The notes below the pieces were generated by a model, which was not told the DNA's origin, searched no databases, and saw nothing but the letters and a program-made list of their open reading frames with translations. Positions 6,809 through 14,913 of a stretch of DNA of 64,000 nt are shown piece after piece. This DNA comes from DASSUW01 sp963792385 (GTDB lineage: Bacteria; Actinomycetota; Thermoleophilia; Solirubrobacterales; Solirubrobacteraceae), in the NCBI GenBank assembly GCA_963792385.1, contig CAWBVZ010000007.1, positions 1,302,001-1,366,000 of the forward strand. Direction: 5' to 3'. The position numbers and the translations under genes were made by a program. Position 1 is the first letter of the stretch. Each line of letters starts with the position of its first letter.

Positions 6809-8887
6809 ATGTTGTCCAAGTTCGCGAAGGTTCTGATCGCGATGATGGCGCTGCTTCTGGCGGGCGTCGCCACGGGTGCCTCAGCGGCGCCGCCGGACCC
6901 CGAGCATCCCTGGCGCTACGACCACTGGCCGCAGCAGCAACCGTGGCAACAGGACCGGCCACCATCGACGCTCCAGCTCAGGCGAGAGGCACCGCCGGCG
7001 ATCGACCCGCAGGACTGGACGAACCCGGACAACATGACGTGGGCCGACTACTCCAGGCCGCCGGCCACGAACTGGGCCGACCCCGCCGTCAAGGGGTCCA
7101 AGCGCACGTTCAAGGGCGCGCTGGTGCTGCTCGACTATCCCAATCAGCCGTTCGTGGTGACCCAGCCGAAGGGCTCGACCGTGTTCGCGAACCCGAGCGC
7201 CGAGGCCAACGGCGTCCCGCGCGACCAGGTCGCGCAGTTCTACGAGGACTTCCTCAACACGCCCAACGCGCTCAACCGTGGTCACACCTTGCACGAGTAC
7301 TGGATGGAGGACTCAGGCGGCCGCTATGGGGTCGAGTTGACCGCGTTCGGCCCGTACACGATGCCGGGCAAGGACCACGAGTACGGCATGGAGTTTCAGG
7401 CGGGCACCGCATGCCCGGCCGGCGACACCTGCAATCGGAACATCCGGACCGACGGCCGCGCCGCGTGGGTGGCGGACGCCGGCAGCGATGTCCCGGCCGG
7501 CTTCGACTTCGTGTTCTTCCTCAGTGCCGGGCAGGACGAGTCGTCGACGTGGCAGGAGTTCGGCCCGATCAAGTTCCCCACCAAGGAAGCGGTGACCGAC
7601 GACTTCGGGCCTCCGGACGAGGCCCTGCCCAACTGGGCCCGCACCCGCTACGTCGAGTGGACCTCCTGGGCGTCGGGCTCGAGCCTCTGGCCCAACGCGG
7701 GCGGCGGGTCGTCAACCCAGGCGGAGAGCTCCGGACAGGGGACGTACGCCCACGAGCTCAGCCACATCCTCGGCATCGGCGACAACTACAACAACCCGTT
7801 CGGAGTTCCGCCGCGGCGCGCGTACACCGGGATCTGGGAGATGCTCAGCCGCGGCAGCTTCAACGGGCCGGGAGGCCCGCACAGCCGGTGGATGATCCCG
7901 CCGACCGGCGGCGGTTCGATGGGCGCGCAGCACATGCTGCGGAACAAGATCAAGCTGGAGATGGTCGACGAGGCCAACGTGCTGCGCCTGTCACGCGAGG
8001 CGCTCGACGAGTCCGGCGTGGTGGTCGCGAGCGTCACAGCCCGCGAGATCCAGCCGGGCAAGACGGCGCTGTCCGGGATCAACGTCGCCTATGAGACCGG
8101 CGACAAGAGTCCGGCGTGCGACGTCAACAGCGATCCGATGTGCGACGGCGGCGGCTATGAGAACTACACCGTCGAGGTCGTCGACCGGATCGGCGCGGAC
8201 TCGTTCACGCCCGACTCGGGCGTGCTCCTCGCGAAGACCAAGAACGAGGACCGAGCACCGTTCGAGTGGGTGATCGACGCCAACCCGCAGGACATCGGGA
8301 TGACCGATTACGTGCTGCCCGACGGCACGGCCGTGCCGATCACGATCGGCGACTACCGGCAGCTCTCGGACGCCCTCTTCCACGCCGGCGCCGGCTCCGG
8401 CAGCGAGTTCGAGTACGTCGACGAGCCGAACCGGCTGCACTTCTACGTCCTCGACGTGCACCGCGACCGCGCGGGCGTCCTCTCCTACACCGTCGCCGTG
8501 CGCTCCCTGGACGGCTCGGGACCGCAACGGCGCGGCGTGAAGCTGCTGCCGACGGCGGGCGTGCCGACCGGCGACGGCTGGGCGAGATGCCGGTTCCCGC
8601 TGCGCAACACCGGCAAGGCGTCGGTCCCCGCAGGCCAGCATCCCGAGGATGTCAGCGGCCACCTCCGCTCGGACGTCTATCGCCTGTCCGCCAAGACCGA
8701 CAGCCGCGGCTGGTCGGTGTGGCTGCCGAACCAGCTCGCGACCGCGGCGTTCGGCAAGACGGTCAACGCCACCGTGTACGCGAAGCGGGAATCGGGCCAC
8801 CGACTCGCCGCCATCAAGCTGACCGCCACGTCCGAGAGCGAGCCCGCGAAGACCGACACCGCCACTTGCGTGGCGCTCGCCCGCTGA
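6809..8887 (+). CDS. Secreted M6-like (immune inhibitor A type) zinc metalloprotease
   Basis: The 692-residue product begins with a signal peptide (hydrophobic IAMMALLLAGVATGASA followed by AAPPDP). The beginning of the catalytic domain has the family-typical GALVLLDYPNQPF. The zinc site is HELSHILGIGDNY at H315/E316/H319, with D325 as the probable third ligand in the HExxHxxxxxD pattern of M6 peptidases. The C-terminal 200 residues are beta-rich. ATG at 6809 was chosen over GTG at 6800 because a G-run at 6795-6800 then sits at Shine-Dalgarno distance. Two CGGTAGGG repeats lie upstream (6743-6769). Confidence 0.85.
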   Translation: MLSKFAKVLIAMMALLLAGVATGASAAPPDPEHPWRYDHWPQQQPWQQDRPPSTLQLRREAPPAIDPQDWTNPDNMTWADYSRPPATNWADPAVKGSKRTFKGALVLLDYPNQPFVVTQPKGSTVFANPSAEANGVPRDQVAQFYEDFLNTPNALNRGHTLHEYWMEDSGGRYGVELTAFGPYTMPGKDHEYGMEFQAGTACPAGDTCNRNIRTDGRAAWVADAGSDVPAGFDFVFFLSAGQDESSTWQEFGPIKFPTKEAVTDDFGPPDEALPNWARTRYVEWTSWASGSSLWPNAGGGSSTQAESSGQGTYAHELSHILGIGDNYNNPFGVPPRRAYTGIWEMLSRGSFNGPGGPHSRWMIPPTGGGSMGAQHMLRNKIKLEMVDEANVLRLSREALDESGVVVASVTAREIQPGKTALSGINVAYETGDKSPACDVNSDPMCDGGGYENYTVEVVDRIGADSFTPDSGVLLAKTKNEDRAPFEWVIDANPQDIGMTDYVLPDGTAVPITIGDYRQLSDALFHAGAGSGSEFEYVDEPNRLHFYVLDVHRDRAGVLSYTVAVRSLDGSGPQRRGVKLLPTAGVPTGDGWARCRFPLRNTGKASVPAGQHPEDVSGHLRSDVYRLSAKTDSRGWSVWLPNQLATAAFGKTVNATVYAKRESGHRLAAIKLTATSESEPAKTDTATCVALAR

Positions 8888-8911
8888 GATGAGACGATCA
8901 TCCCGATCCGA

Positions 8912-9706
8912 ATGGAAGCGAGAGCGGTCAGCGAGCTGTCGGTCGCACTGGTCAAGGGGATGCGCCTGGCGCATCCCGAGTCCGTGGTGGTCGATCGGAA
9001 CGGGGTCAGTGACGACCGCCGGTTCTTCCTGATCGCCGCGGACGGGCGCCAGTACGACGCTCGGCTCGGCCCGCTCCAGGCGGTCGTGCCGACGCTGGAC
9101 GAGGACGGATGCCTGGACCTCCGCTTCCCCGACGGCGACACGGTCTCCGGGCCTGTGGCCCTGGGCGAGCGCACCTCGGGCCGAGTCACCTGGGACGCAG
9201 ACCGGCCGATCGCGGGCCAGCGACTCGTCGGGCCATGGTCCGACGCGCTCTCGCAATACCTCGGCGAGCGGGTCGAGCTGCTGGAGGCGGTCGAGAGCCG
9301 GCGCGCGATCGACGTGGCTCCGATCACGCTCCTGGGCGACGGCTCCGTGCAGCGGCTCGAGCGCGAGCTCGACACACCGCTGGGCACGCGGCGCTTTCGC
9401 ATGACCGTGGCGCTCAGCGGTCTCGAGGAACACGAAGAGGACACCTGGTACGGCCGGACGCTCGAGATCGGCGGCTGCCGGCTCCGAGTCGACGGCCCGG
9501 TCCCGCGCTGCGCCGCGACCACCCACGATCCGCGCACCGGCGTGCGCGATCACGCGACGCTGCGAGGGATCGTCGCGTATCGCGCGCCGATCGAGCTGCC
9601 CGACGGGAGCGTCGTCAAGGCGCCGTTCGGCGTCTATGCGAGCGTCGAGCGCCCGGGCCCGATCCGGGTGGGAGACGCCGCTCGCCTGCTCCCGGAGGGT
9701 TCATGA
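8912..9706 (+). CDS. MOSC domain protein with N-terminal beta-barrel
   Basis: 264 residues, with the MOSC N-terminal barrel over roughly the first 110 and the MOSC sulfur-carrier domain after it. The conserved cysteine of the MARC/YcbX group is present in GPVPRCAATTHDPRTG (C at about residue 198), the position that ligates molybdenum in MARC-type enzymes. The family reduces N-hydroxylated compounds or carries sulfur for cofactor assembly. No redox partner domain is fused. Its stop codon overlaps the next start (ATGA), so the DUF3237 protein downstream is translationally coupled. Confidence 0.85.
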   Translation: MEARAVSELSVALVKGMRLAHPESVVVDRNGVSDDRRFFLIAADGRQYDARLGPLQAVVPTLDEDGCLDLRFPDGDTVSGPVALGERTSGRVTWDADRPIAGQRLVGPWSDALSQYLGERVELLEAVESRRAIDVAPITLLGDGSVQRLERELDTPLGTRRFRMTVALSGLEEHEEDTWYGRTLEIGGCRLRVDGPVPRCAATTHDPRTGVRDHATLRGIVAYRAPIELPDGSVVKAPFGVYASVERPGPIRVGDAARLLPEGS

Positions 9707-10146
9707 GGCTCGAGCCGCTCTACCGGATCCGGTTCACCTATCCAGAGAGCTGGATGGTCAGCCTCGACGGCGGCTGGGAGCAGCACCTGTTCCTCGCCGA
9801 GGGGCGTTGTGAAGGCGTCATCAGCGGCCGCTTCCGCGGCGCGAACTTCCCGCGTCGGCAGGGTGCGGCTGGGCCGTTTCGGCCGGACTTCCGCGCCGTG
9901 ATCGAGACCGAGGACGGGCCGACGATCATGTTCGAGTGCCACGGGTACGGGCGCGCCTACCCGCCTGGGCGTCGCCAGATCGTCGGGGCTGTCTTTCACT
10001 CCAGCGAGGCTGACCAGTACCGGCGGCTCAACGATGCCGTCTGCGTCTGTGTCGGTGAGGTCCGCGCGCCGGCCGACCCTGCGCAGCCGGAACCCGATCT
10101 CGTGCTCGACGTCGCCGAGCTGATCTGGGAGCCGATCGCCGACTAA
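9703..10146 (+). CDS. DUF3237-like protein
   Basis: 147 residues, all beta-rich. The DUF3237 pattern is seen in MRLEPLYRIRFTYPESW, the central FRPDFRAVIETEDGPTIMFEC, and DQYRRLNDAVCVCVGEV. Members are small beta-barrels of unknown function found beside oxidoreductases and ester-type catabolic genes. The ATG overlaps the stop of the MOSC gene by 4 bp, so a shared role with it is plausible. The 3' end overlaps the convergent ROK regulator gene by 4 bp. Confidence 0.75.
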   Translation: MRLEPLYRIRFTYPESWMVSLDGGWEQHLFLAEGRCEGVISGRFRGANFPRRQGAAGPFRPDFRAVIETEDGPTIMFECHGYGRAYPPGRRQIVGAVFHSSEADQYRRLNDAVCVCVGEVRAPADPAQPEPDLVLDVAELIWEPIAD

Positions 10147-11282
10147 GAGGCCGGCGCGCGTTGTCGTGGCGCGGCCGCGACGATCGCGTCGCGCAACTGT
10201 TGGAGCGCCGCCTCCCGCGCCCCGGCCAGCGCCGGCTCGTCGTTCACGGCGGCGGCCTGCACCGCGACGCCGCGCGGCGCGTCCGCGCACTCGCGCGCCA
10301 CGGCGGCGAGCACACTCGGATGCCGGCCCCACGGCCCGCCGACCAGCACGACCGCCGGATCGGTCAGCGCCACCACGGCCGAGAGCACGCCGGCCACGGC
10401 GCGGGCCAGGACGGTCCGGACCTCGGCGGCCGCTTCGGTATCCGGCTCAACGGCGTGCAGCAGCGCCGGCACGTCGATCGCGGTGGAGCCGGCGCGGCGG
10501 AGGCCGAGCGCGGCGAAGACGTCCGTCAGCCGCATCGCCACGCCGCCCGGGCCGACCGTCACCACGTGCGCGATCTCGCCGGCCAGCCCGGCGTGACCGC
10601 GCCGCACCTCGCCGTCGGTGAGGACGGCGCAGCCGAGGCCCTCACCGAGAAACAGGTAGACGAAGTCCCGTACCTCGGCCGCGCGACCGTGGCTGTGCTC
10701 GGCGCGAGCGGCCCAGTTGACGTCGTTGTCCACGGTGACGGGGCCGTCGACCAGCTCGGCCAGCACGGCGGGCGCGTCGAGCGCGCCGAGCAGGAACGGC
10801 GCATCCGGCAGCTCGACGAGCCGCCCGCTCTCGCGGTCCACGGGATCGGCGGCGCTGACGACGGCGAGCCGGAACCGGCCGCCGACCTCGCCCGCGACAG
10901 CTCGCAGCGTCCGGGCGACCTGCCCGGCCCCGGGCGCACGGGTCACCGGTGCGCGCGACTGCGCGACGACCTCACCGTAGACGTCGACCGCCTCGGCCAC
11001 GATCCCCTCGGGCGCCAGGCTGGCGACCAGGGCGCAGCCCGTCGTGGCGGGCAACGCGTAGTAGGTGCCGATCCGGCCGCGCCCGGTGGTGCGCTCCCCG
11101 GTGTCGACCACGGAGCCGGTCGCGCTCAGCCGCCGGACGCTCTCCGAGACGGTGGGCTTGGACAGGCCGCTCGCAGCGGCGATCTCGGACCGCGTGGCCT
11201 GCCGCTGCGACATGAGCGCGCGCAGCACGTGCTCGTCGGACAGCGAGCGGAGGAGCTCGAGAGACGGTTTGGCCGGGGCCAT
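10143..11282 (-). CDS. ROK-family transcriptional regulator
   Basis: 379 residues: an N-terminal winged helix-turn-helix (MSQRQATRSEIAAASGLSKPTVSESVRRL) and a C-terminal ROK sugar-kinase-like domain. The kinase-like part has VTVDNDVNWAARAE and a degenerate Zn/sugar-binding segment (GHAGLAGEIAHV) without the usual CxCGxxGC zinc cluster. It probably responds to a sugar or sugar-phosphate. It is divergent from the DUF1479 gene, and the 87-bp intergenic region contains matching inverted repeats, so it most likely represses that gene and itself. Confidence 0.88.
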   Translation of the reverse strand: MAPAKPSLELLRSLSDEHVLRALMSQRQATRSEIAAASGLSKPTVSESVRRLSATGSVVDTGERTTGRGRIGTYYALPATTGCALVASLAPEGIVAEAVDVYGEVVAQSRAPVTRAPGAGQVARTLRAVAGEVGGRFRLAVVSAADPVDRESGRLVELPDAPFLLGALDAPAVLAELVDGPVTVDNDVNWAARAEHSHGRAAEVRDFVYLFLGEGLGCAVLTDGEVRRGHAGLAGEIAHVVTVGPGGVAMRLTDVFAALGLRRAGSTAIDVPALLHAVEPDTEAAAEVRTVLARAVAGVLSAVVALTDPAVVLVGGPWGRHPSVLAAVARECADAPRGVAVQAAAVNDEPALAGAREAALQQLRDAIVAAAPRQRAPAS

Positions 11283-11290
11283 CGAAGCAT

Positions 11291-11361
11291 TCTAGGAAGG
11301 ACTCTTGTTTAAAGCCGAAGTGGCTGATACCTTGCACTTCTAGTAAGGAGTCGTTCCTAGA
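11291..11361. promoter_or_regulatory. Paired ROK operator candidates
   Basis: TCTAGGAAGGACTC at 11291-11304 and GAGTCGTTCCTAGA at 11348-11361 are reverse complements with one mismatch. The right-hand copy is part of its own 23-bp imperfect palindrome (11339-11361, TCTAGTAAGGA-G-TCGTTCCTAGA). A TAGnAAGGA-type half-site is typical of ROK regulators. The right site ends 8 bp before the DUF1479 start, where binding would block initiation; the left site begins 9 bp before the ROK start, giving autoregulation. Confidence 0.6.
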
Positions 11362-11369
11362 GGAGAGCT

Positions 11370-12665
11370 ATGACCGCCCCCGCCACATCCACCACGCAGG
11401 CGCCGCCGCTTCCGCACTGGGAGAGCACCCCGGAGGACCTCAAGGCCGCGACGCGCGAGATCAAGGCGGCGATCCGCACTCGCATCGAGGCGTCGGGCCG
11501 CACGGTCGAGGAGATCTGGTCCGTCGTCACGGCGCAGCTGACCGAGCGGGTGGAAGAGATCGAGGACGCCAAGCGGCGCGGCGAGACGGTCTGGCCGGTG
11601 ATCGACTACGCCGACATCGAAGCCGGCACGGTCTCGCCGGAGGCGGTCGAGCACCTGCACCGTCGTGGCTGCGTCGTCGTCCGCGGCCACTTCGAGCGTG
11701 ACCAGGCGCTCGCTTGGGACCAGGGCATCCTCGACTACGTCGAACGCAACGGCTTCTTTGACGCCTACAGCGGCCCCGCCGACGACTTCTTCGGCAGCGT
11801 CGGCTCGCGTCCCGAGATCTACCCCGTGTACTGGTCGAAGGCGCAGATGGAGGCGCGCCAGAGCGACCGCATGGCGCGCGTCCAATCCTTCCTCAACCAC
11901 CTCTGGACCTACGAGTCCGACGGCGTGCAGTGGTTCGACCCCGACCAGGACTCGCTGTACCCCGACCGCATCCGCCGTCGCCCGCCGGGCGCGACCTCCG
12001 GCGGCCTCGGCGCCCACCTCGATCCCGGCACGCTCGACCTGTGGATGACGAGCGCCTACCAGCAGGCCTTCCGCCACCTGTTCGACGGCTCCGTCGAGCA
12101 GTACGACCCGTGGGACGCCTCGCACCGCACCGCCGGACCGACGTATCCCGGCACGACCATGACCTCCGTGTTCCGCACCTTCCAGGGGTGGACCGCGCTG
12201 TCAGACATGGCGAGCGACCAGGGCGTGCTCCACACCGTGCCGATCCCCGGGGCGATGGCGTACCTCATGTTGCGCCCGCTGCTGTCCGACGTGGCCGAGG
12301 ACGACATGTGCGGCACGACCGTCAACCAGGTGTTCCCGGCAGTCGAGACGTGGCACCCGCTGCTCATGCGCGCCCTCAGCGCCATCCCGGACGTCCAGGC
12401 CGGCGATTCCGTCTGGTGGCACTGCGACATGATCCACAGCGTCGCGCCGGTCCGCGACCAGCAGGGCTGGGGGAACGTCATGTACATCCCGGCCGCGCCC
12501 TGGTGCCCGCGCAACGAGAAGTACGCCGCCAGCGTCCGCGAGGCCTTCCTCAACGGCGACAGCCCGAGCGACTTCCCCGAGGAGCACTACGAGCGCAACT
12601 GGCCCGACCGCTTCCAGCCCGAGCAGCTGAACGACACGGGCCGACGTGGCCTCGGCATGCGCTGA
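11370..12665 (+). CDS. DUF1479 (YbiU-like) Fe(II)/2-oxoglutarate dioxygenase-fold protein
   Basis: 431 residues matching the DUF1479/YbiU family throughout. The double-stranded beta-helix facial triad is visible as HLD in GGLGAHLDPGTLDLW (near residue 217) and a distal His in WHCDMIHSVAPV (near residue 353). This suggests a phytanoyl-CoA-hydroxylase-like oxygenase. The substrate is unknown; the divergent ROK regulator and shared operators point to a sugar-derived compound (inference). There is a 10-bp gap to the convergent SRPBCC gene. Confidence 0.85.
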   Translation: MTAPATSTTQAPPLPHWESTPEDLKAATREIKAAIRTRIEASGRTVEEIWSVVTAQLTERVEEIEDAKRRGETVWPVIDYADIEAGTVSPEAVEHLHRRGCVVVRGHFERDQALAWDQGILDYVERNGFFDAYSGPADDFFGSVGSRPEIYPVYWSKAQMEARQSDRMARVQSFLNHLWTYESDGVQWFDPDQDSLYPDRIRRRPPGATSGGLGAHLDPGTLDLWMTSAYQQAFRHLFDGSVEQYDPWDASHRTAGPTYPGTTMTSVFRTFQGWTALSDMASDQGVLHTVPIPGAMAYLMLRPLLSDVAEDDMCGTTVNQVFPAVETWHPLLMRALSAIPDVQAGDSVWWHCDMIHSVAPVRDQQGWGNVMYIPAAPWCPRNEKYAASVREAFLNGDSPSDFPEEHYERNWPDRFQPEQLNDTGRRGLGMR

Positions 12666-12675
12666 GCGCCGCAGG

Positions 12676-13125
12676 CTATCCCGGCGCGTGAGTCTCGCCG
12701 AGCGTGCGCTCGAGGTTCTCGAGCGCGCCGGTCCAGCCTTCCTCGTGTGAGCGGACGGCGTCTTCGCTCCACAGGCCGCTGTTGGTGAGGCGGACCGTGG
12801 TGATGCCGTCGGCCTCCTCGAAGTCGAGCTCGATCAGCTGCCGCGTGTCGTTGTCGTCCCAGATCCACGTGAACGCGAGGCGGTTAGGGGGGTCGATCTC
12901 CGTGTACTGGCCGCCGCCGCCGTACTCGATGTCGGTGTGCGGGTTGCGCATCACGACCCGCACGGCGCCGCCGATGCGCAGGTCGACCACGGCCTCGGTC
13001 GTCTCCCAGTCGTGCTCGACGTGCCACCAGCGGCGCATCACCTCCTCGCTGGTCCACGCGTCGAACACCGCCTGGGCGGGCGCCTGGAACGTGCGCTCCA
13101 TCCGCAGCGTCGTGCTCTCGCTCAT
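12676..13125 (-). CDS. SRPBCC (AHSA1-type) protein of the ArsR operon
   Basis: 149 residues. The family pattern is clear: RTFQAPAQAVFDAWTSEEVMRRWW at the N-terminus and IELDFEEADGITTVRLTNSG before the final helix with HEEGWTGALENLERTL. ArsR-SRPBCC pairs are common in actinobacteria and usually sense or bind a small hydrophobic ligand. Its ATG overlaps the stop of the 43-residue microprotein by 4 bp, making it the last of four coupled genes. Confidence 0.87.
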   Translation of the reverse strand: MSESTTLRMERTFQAPAQAVFDAWTSEEVMRRWWHVEHDWETTEAVVDLRIGGAVRVVMRNPHTDIEYGGGGQYTEIDPPNRLAFTWIWDDNDTRQLIELDFEEADGITTVRLTNSGLWSEDAVRSHEEGWTGALENLERTLGETHAPG

Positions 13126-13253
13126 CGACCGGGCTCGCGTCGGCGTCGCACGCGCAGCATTATCCAGCCGCGCGCCGCCAGCAGCCCCACGCCGGCGGCG
13201 GACGCCGATGGCAGGAGCTCCTCGAGCGGCAGGCCTCCGATGTGCGCGATCAC
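13122..13253 (-). CDS. 43-residue single-span membrane microprotein
   Basis: A short frame starting with GTG at 13253, which overlaps the DUF899 stop (GTGA), and ending with TGA at 13122, which overlaps the next ATG (ATGA). The product has a hydrophobic centre (LLPSASAAGVGLLAARGWIML, partial) and a basic tail (RVRRRREPGR), so it would insert with the C-terminus in the cytoplasm. Both exact 4-bp overlaps fit the operon pattern and argue it is translated. No family is recognised. Confidence 0.55.
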   Translation of the reverse strand: MIAHIGGLPLEELLPSASAAGVGLLAARGWIMLRVRRRREPGR

Positions 13254-13924
13254 GCCGCTTCGCCGTACTTGTCGTGGAAGTCCCACCACTGGTACGGCGG
13301 GGTCTGCGGGTAGCCCTCCGGCGAGTCCTCCCACTCCTCCTGGCGCCCGAGCGCGGTCATGTCGAGGTAGGCCCAGGTGGTGCCCATCGCCTCGTCGCCG
13401 CGGCTGTTGATGAAGTAGGTGCGGAAGACGTCGTCGCCCTCGCGAATGAAGGCGTTGGTGCCGTGCCACTCGTCGACGCCGAAGTCGGCGTCGAAGTTGT
13501 CGGTGAGCGTGTACCACGGGATGTGCTCCCAGCCCATCCGCGCCTTCCAGCGCTCGATGTCCGCCTGCGGCGCGCGCGAGACGAACACCAGCGTCGTGTC
13601 GCGGGCGTTCAGGTGGGCGAGGTGGGCGACCTGGTCGGCGAGGAACGAGCAGCCGCCGCAGCCGCGCTCGGGGAAGCCGTCCACGCCGGACTCGTAGAAG
13701 AAGCGGTAGACGACGAGCTGGCGGCGACCGTCGAACAGGTCGAGCAGGGTGGCGGGGCCGTCAGGACCTTCGAACGCGTAGTCCTTCTCGACCGCCATCC
13801 GCGGCATCCGCCGGCGCTCGGCGGCCAGCGCGTCGCGGGCGCGCGTCAGCTCCTTCTCCTTCACCAGCAGCTGCGCGCGGGCGGTCTCCCACTCCTGAGG
13901 AGACACGATCGGTGGGGCGTTCAT
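13250..13924 (-). CDS. DUF899 family thioredoxin-like protein
   Basis: 224 residues of the DUF899 family (thioredoxin-fold relatives). Typical segments are the N-terminal EKELTRARDALAAERRRMP, YRFFYESGVDGFPERGCGGC (a CxxC-like pair), VFVSRAPQADIERWKARMGW, and the terminal YQWWDFHDKYG. Function is unproven; members often sit with ArsR regulators and SRPBCC proteins, exactly as here. It is coupled at both ends by 4-bp overlaps. Confidence 0.87.
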   Translation of the reverse strand: MNAPPIVSPQEWETARAQLLVKEKELTRARDALAAERRRMPRMAVEKDYAFEGPDGPATLLDLFDGRRQLVVYRFFYESGVDGFPERGCGGCSFLADQVAHLAHLNARDTTLVFVSRAPQADIERWKARMGWEHIPWYTLTDNFDADFGVDEWHGTNAFIREGDDVFRTYFINSRGDEAMGTTWAYLDMTALGRQEEWEDSPEGYPQTPPYQWWDFHDKYGEAA

Positions 13925-14235
13925 CGGGACTGTTCCTCCTTGAGGTACTCGTCTACGACGTCGAACAGGCGCCCCCAGAGGGCGCGCTGGTGATCCATCC
14001 AGTCGGCTGCCTCGCTCATCACCTCGGGTTCGAGCGAGAGCCGGTGCGTCCGCCCCTCGATCACGCGCGTCACGACGCCCGTCTCCTCCAGCACCTTCAG
14101 GTGCTTGGAGATCGCGGGCTTCGATACGCCGAAGCCGCTGGTGGCGTCGCCCACCGTCGCCGGGCCTGCGGCGAGGCGCTCGACGATGCCGCGGCGAATC
14201 GGGTGCGAGAGGGCCTTGAACGGATCGTTAACCAC
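13921..14235 (-). CDS. ArsR-family HTH regulator
   Basis: About 104 residues, a winged helix protein beginning VNDPFKALSHPIRRGIVERL, with the recognition helix in GFGVSKPAISKHLKVLEETG. No metal-binding cysteines are seen, so it is not a classical metal sensor. The GTG at 14235 was preferred to the TTG at 14259 because ArsR proteins of this type begin just before DPFKALS and because the 18-bp palindrome at 14227-14244 then covers the start. It heads the operon with DUF899, the microprotein and SRPBCC. Confidence 0.85.
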   Translation of the reverse strand: MVNDPFKALSHPIRRGIVERLAAGPATVGDATSGFGVSKPAISKHLKVLEETGVVTRVIEGRTHRLSLEPEVMSEAADWMDHQRALWGRLFDVVDEYLKEEQSR

Positions 14236-14244
14236 TGGGTTAAC
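14227..14244. promoter_or_regulatory. ArsR operator palindrome over the start codon
   Basis: GTTAACC-ACTG-GGTTAAC has perfect 7-bp arms and a 4-base spacer, and overlaps the proposed GTG start of the ArsR gene. An AT-containing palindrome in this GC-rich context at the head of the operon fits autorepression by the ArsR product. Confidence 0.65.
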
Positions 14245-14294
14245 AGTATCCGACCCCAAGCCTCAGAGAGTTCGGTTAGCCACACCCTCGACCG

Positions 14295-14825
14295 TTAGAG
14301 CGACGCGCAGATCGTGTAGCCGACCGCATCCCTTGCACCGAGGCCGGCGTGTTTGACAGCGGCCATCCAGCCCGTCGGGATGTCGCCGTTCTCGGGGTTC
14401 GTGCCGTCGGCTTCCAGCGGGTGGCTGACCATCAGGACCTCGTTACCACCGAACCCGACGAACCCTGCGCCGCCGCCGGTGGCCCGCTCGCCCGGCAGGC
14501 ACTGAAGAACGACCGAGCAATGGATGTTCTGCGGCAAGTCCTCGCAGGCCAGCACGGTTCGCACCACCACGTTGGTGGCGCCGGGCGCGCCGTCCTTGCC
14601 GGGCGCACCATCCCGTCCGGCTGCCCCCGCCGGCAGCGCGCCAGGCTTGAAGTCCTTCGGCAGCAGCGAGGCGTCCTTCACGTCCGAGGAGCGCACGGCG
14701 TTCTTCCTGAGCTGCGTTGCGCCGACGCTGTTCGCCGGGATCGTCAGCGCGTACGCACCGCCGCTCAGCGCGAGGAAGACCGCCGTCACCGACAGGACGT
14801 TTGCGAAGGTCAGGTGTGAACGCAT
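14295..14825 (-). CDS. Secreted collagen-like-linker protein (Thermoleophilia type)
   Basis: 176 residues. It begins MRSHLTFANVLSVTAVFLALSGGAYA, a signal peptide or anchor, followed by VGATQLRKNAVRSSDVKDASL and a short collagen-like Gly-X-Y stretch (GRDGAPGKDGAPG, about residues 70-83). The C-terminal domain has four cysteines and a beta-rich, Gly-rich core. Proteins with this N-terminus occur in many copies in Solirubrobacterales; their function is unknown, probably cell-surface. I use it as a taxonomic clue. Neighbours give no functional hint. Confidence 0.75.
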   Translation of the reverse strand: MRSHLTFANVLSVTAVFLALSGGAYALTIPANSVGATQLRKNAVRSSDVKDASLLPKDFKPGALPAGAAGRDGAPGKDGAPGATNVVVRTVLACEDLPQNIHCSVVLQCLPGERATGGGAGFVGFGGNEVLMVSHPLEADGTNPENGDIPTGWMAAVKHAGLGARDAVGYTICASL

Positions 14826-14913
14826 CGGCCGACGGTAGGCCCGTCGCCGCGGCGGCGAAATCCGTGAGACCACTGAACTTTGCGCGCCCGGACCGCGGGC
14901 AGAGGCGGTCGCC

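Noticed and set aside
14834..14900. Hairpins between the collagen-like gene and the lacI-type gene as a terminator
   Set aside because: Only 5-bp GC stems without a T-tract; common by chance at this GC content.
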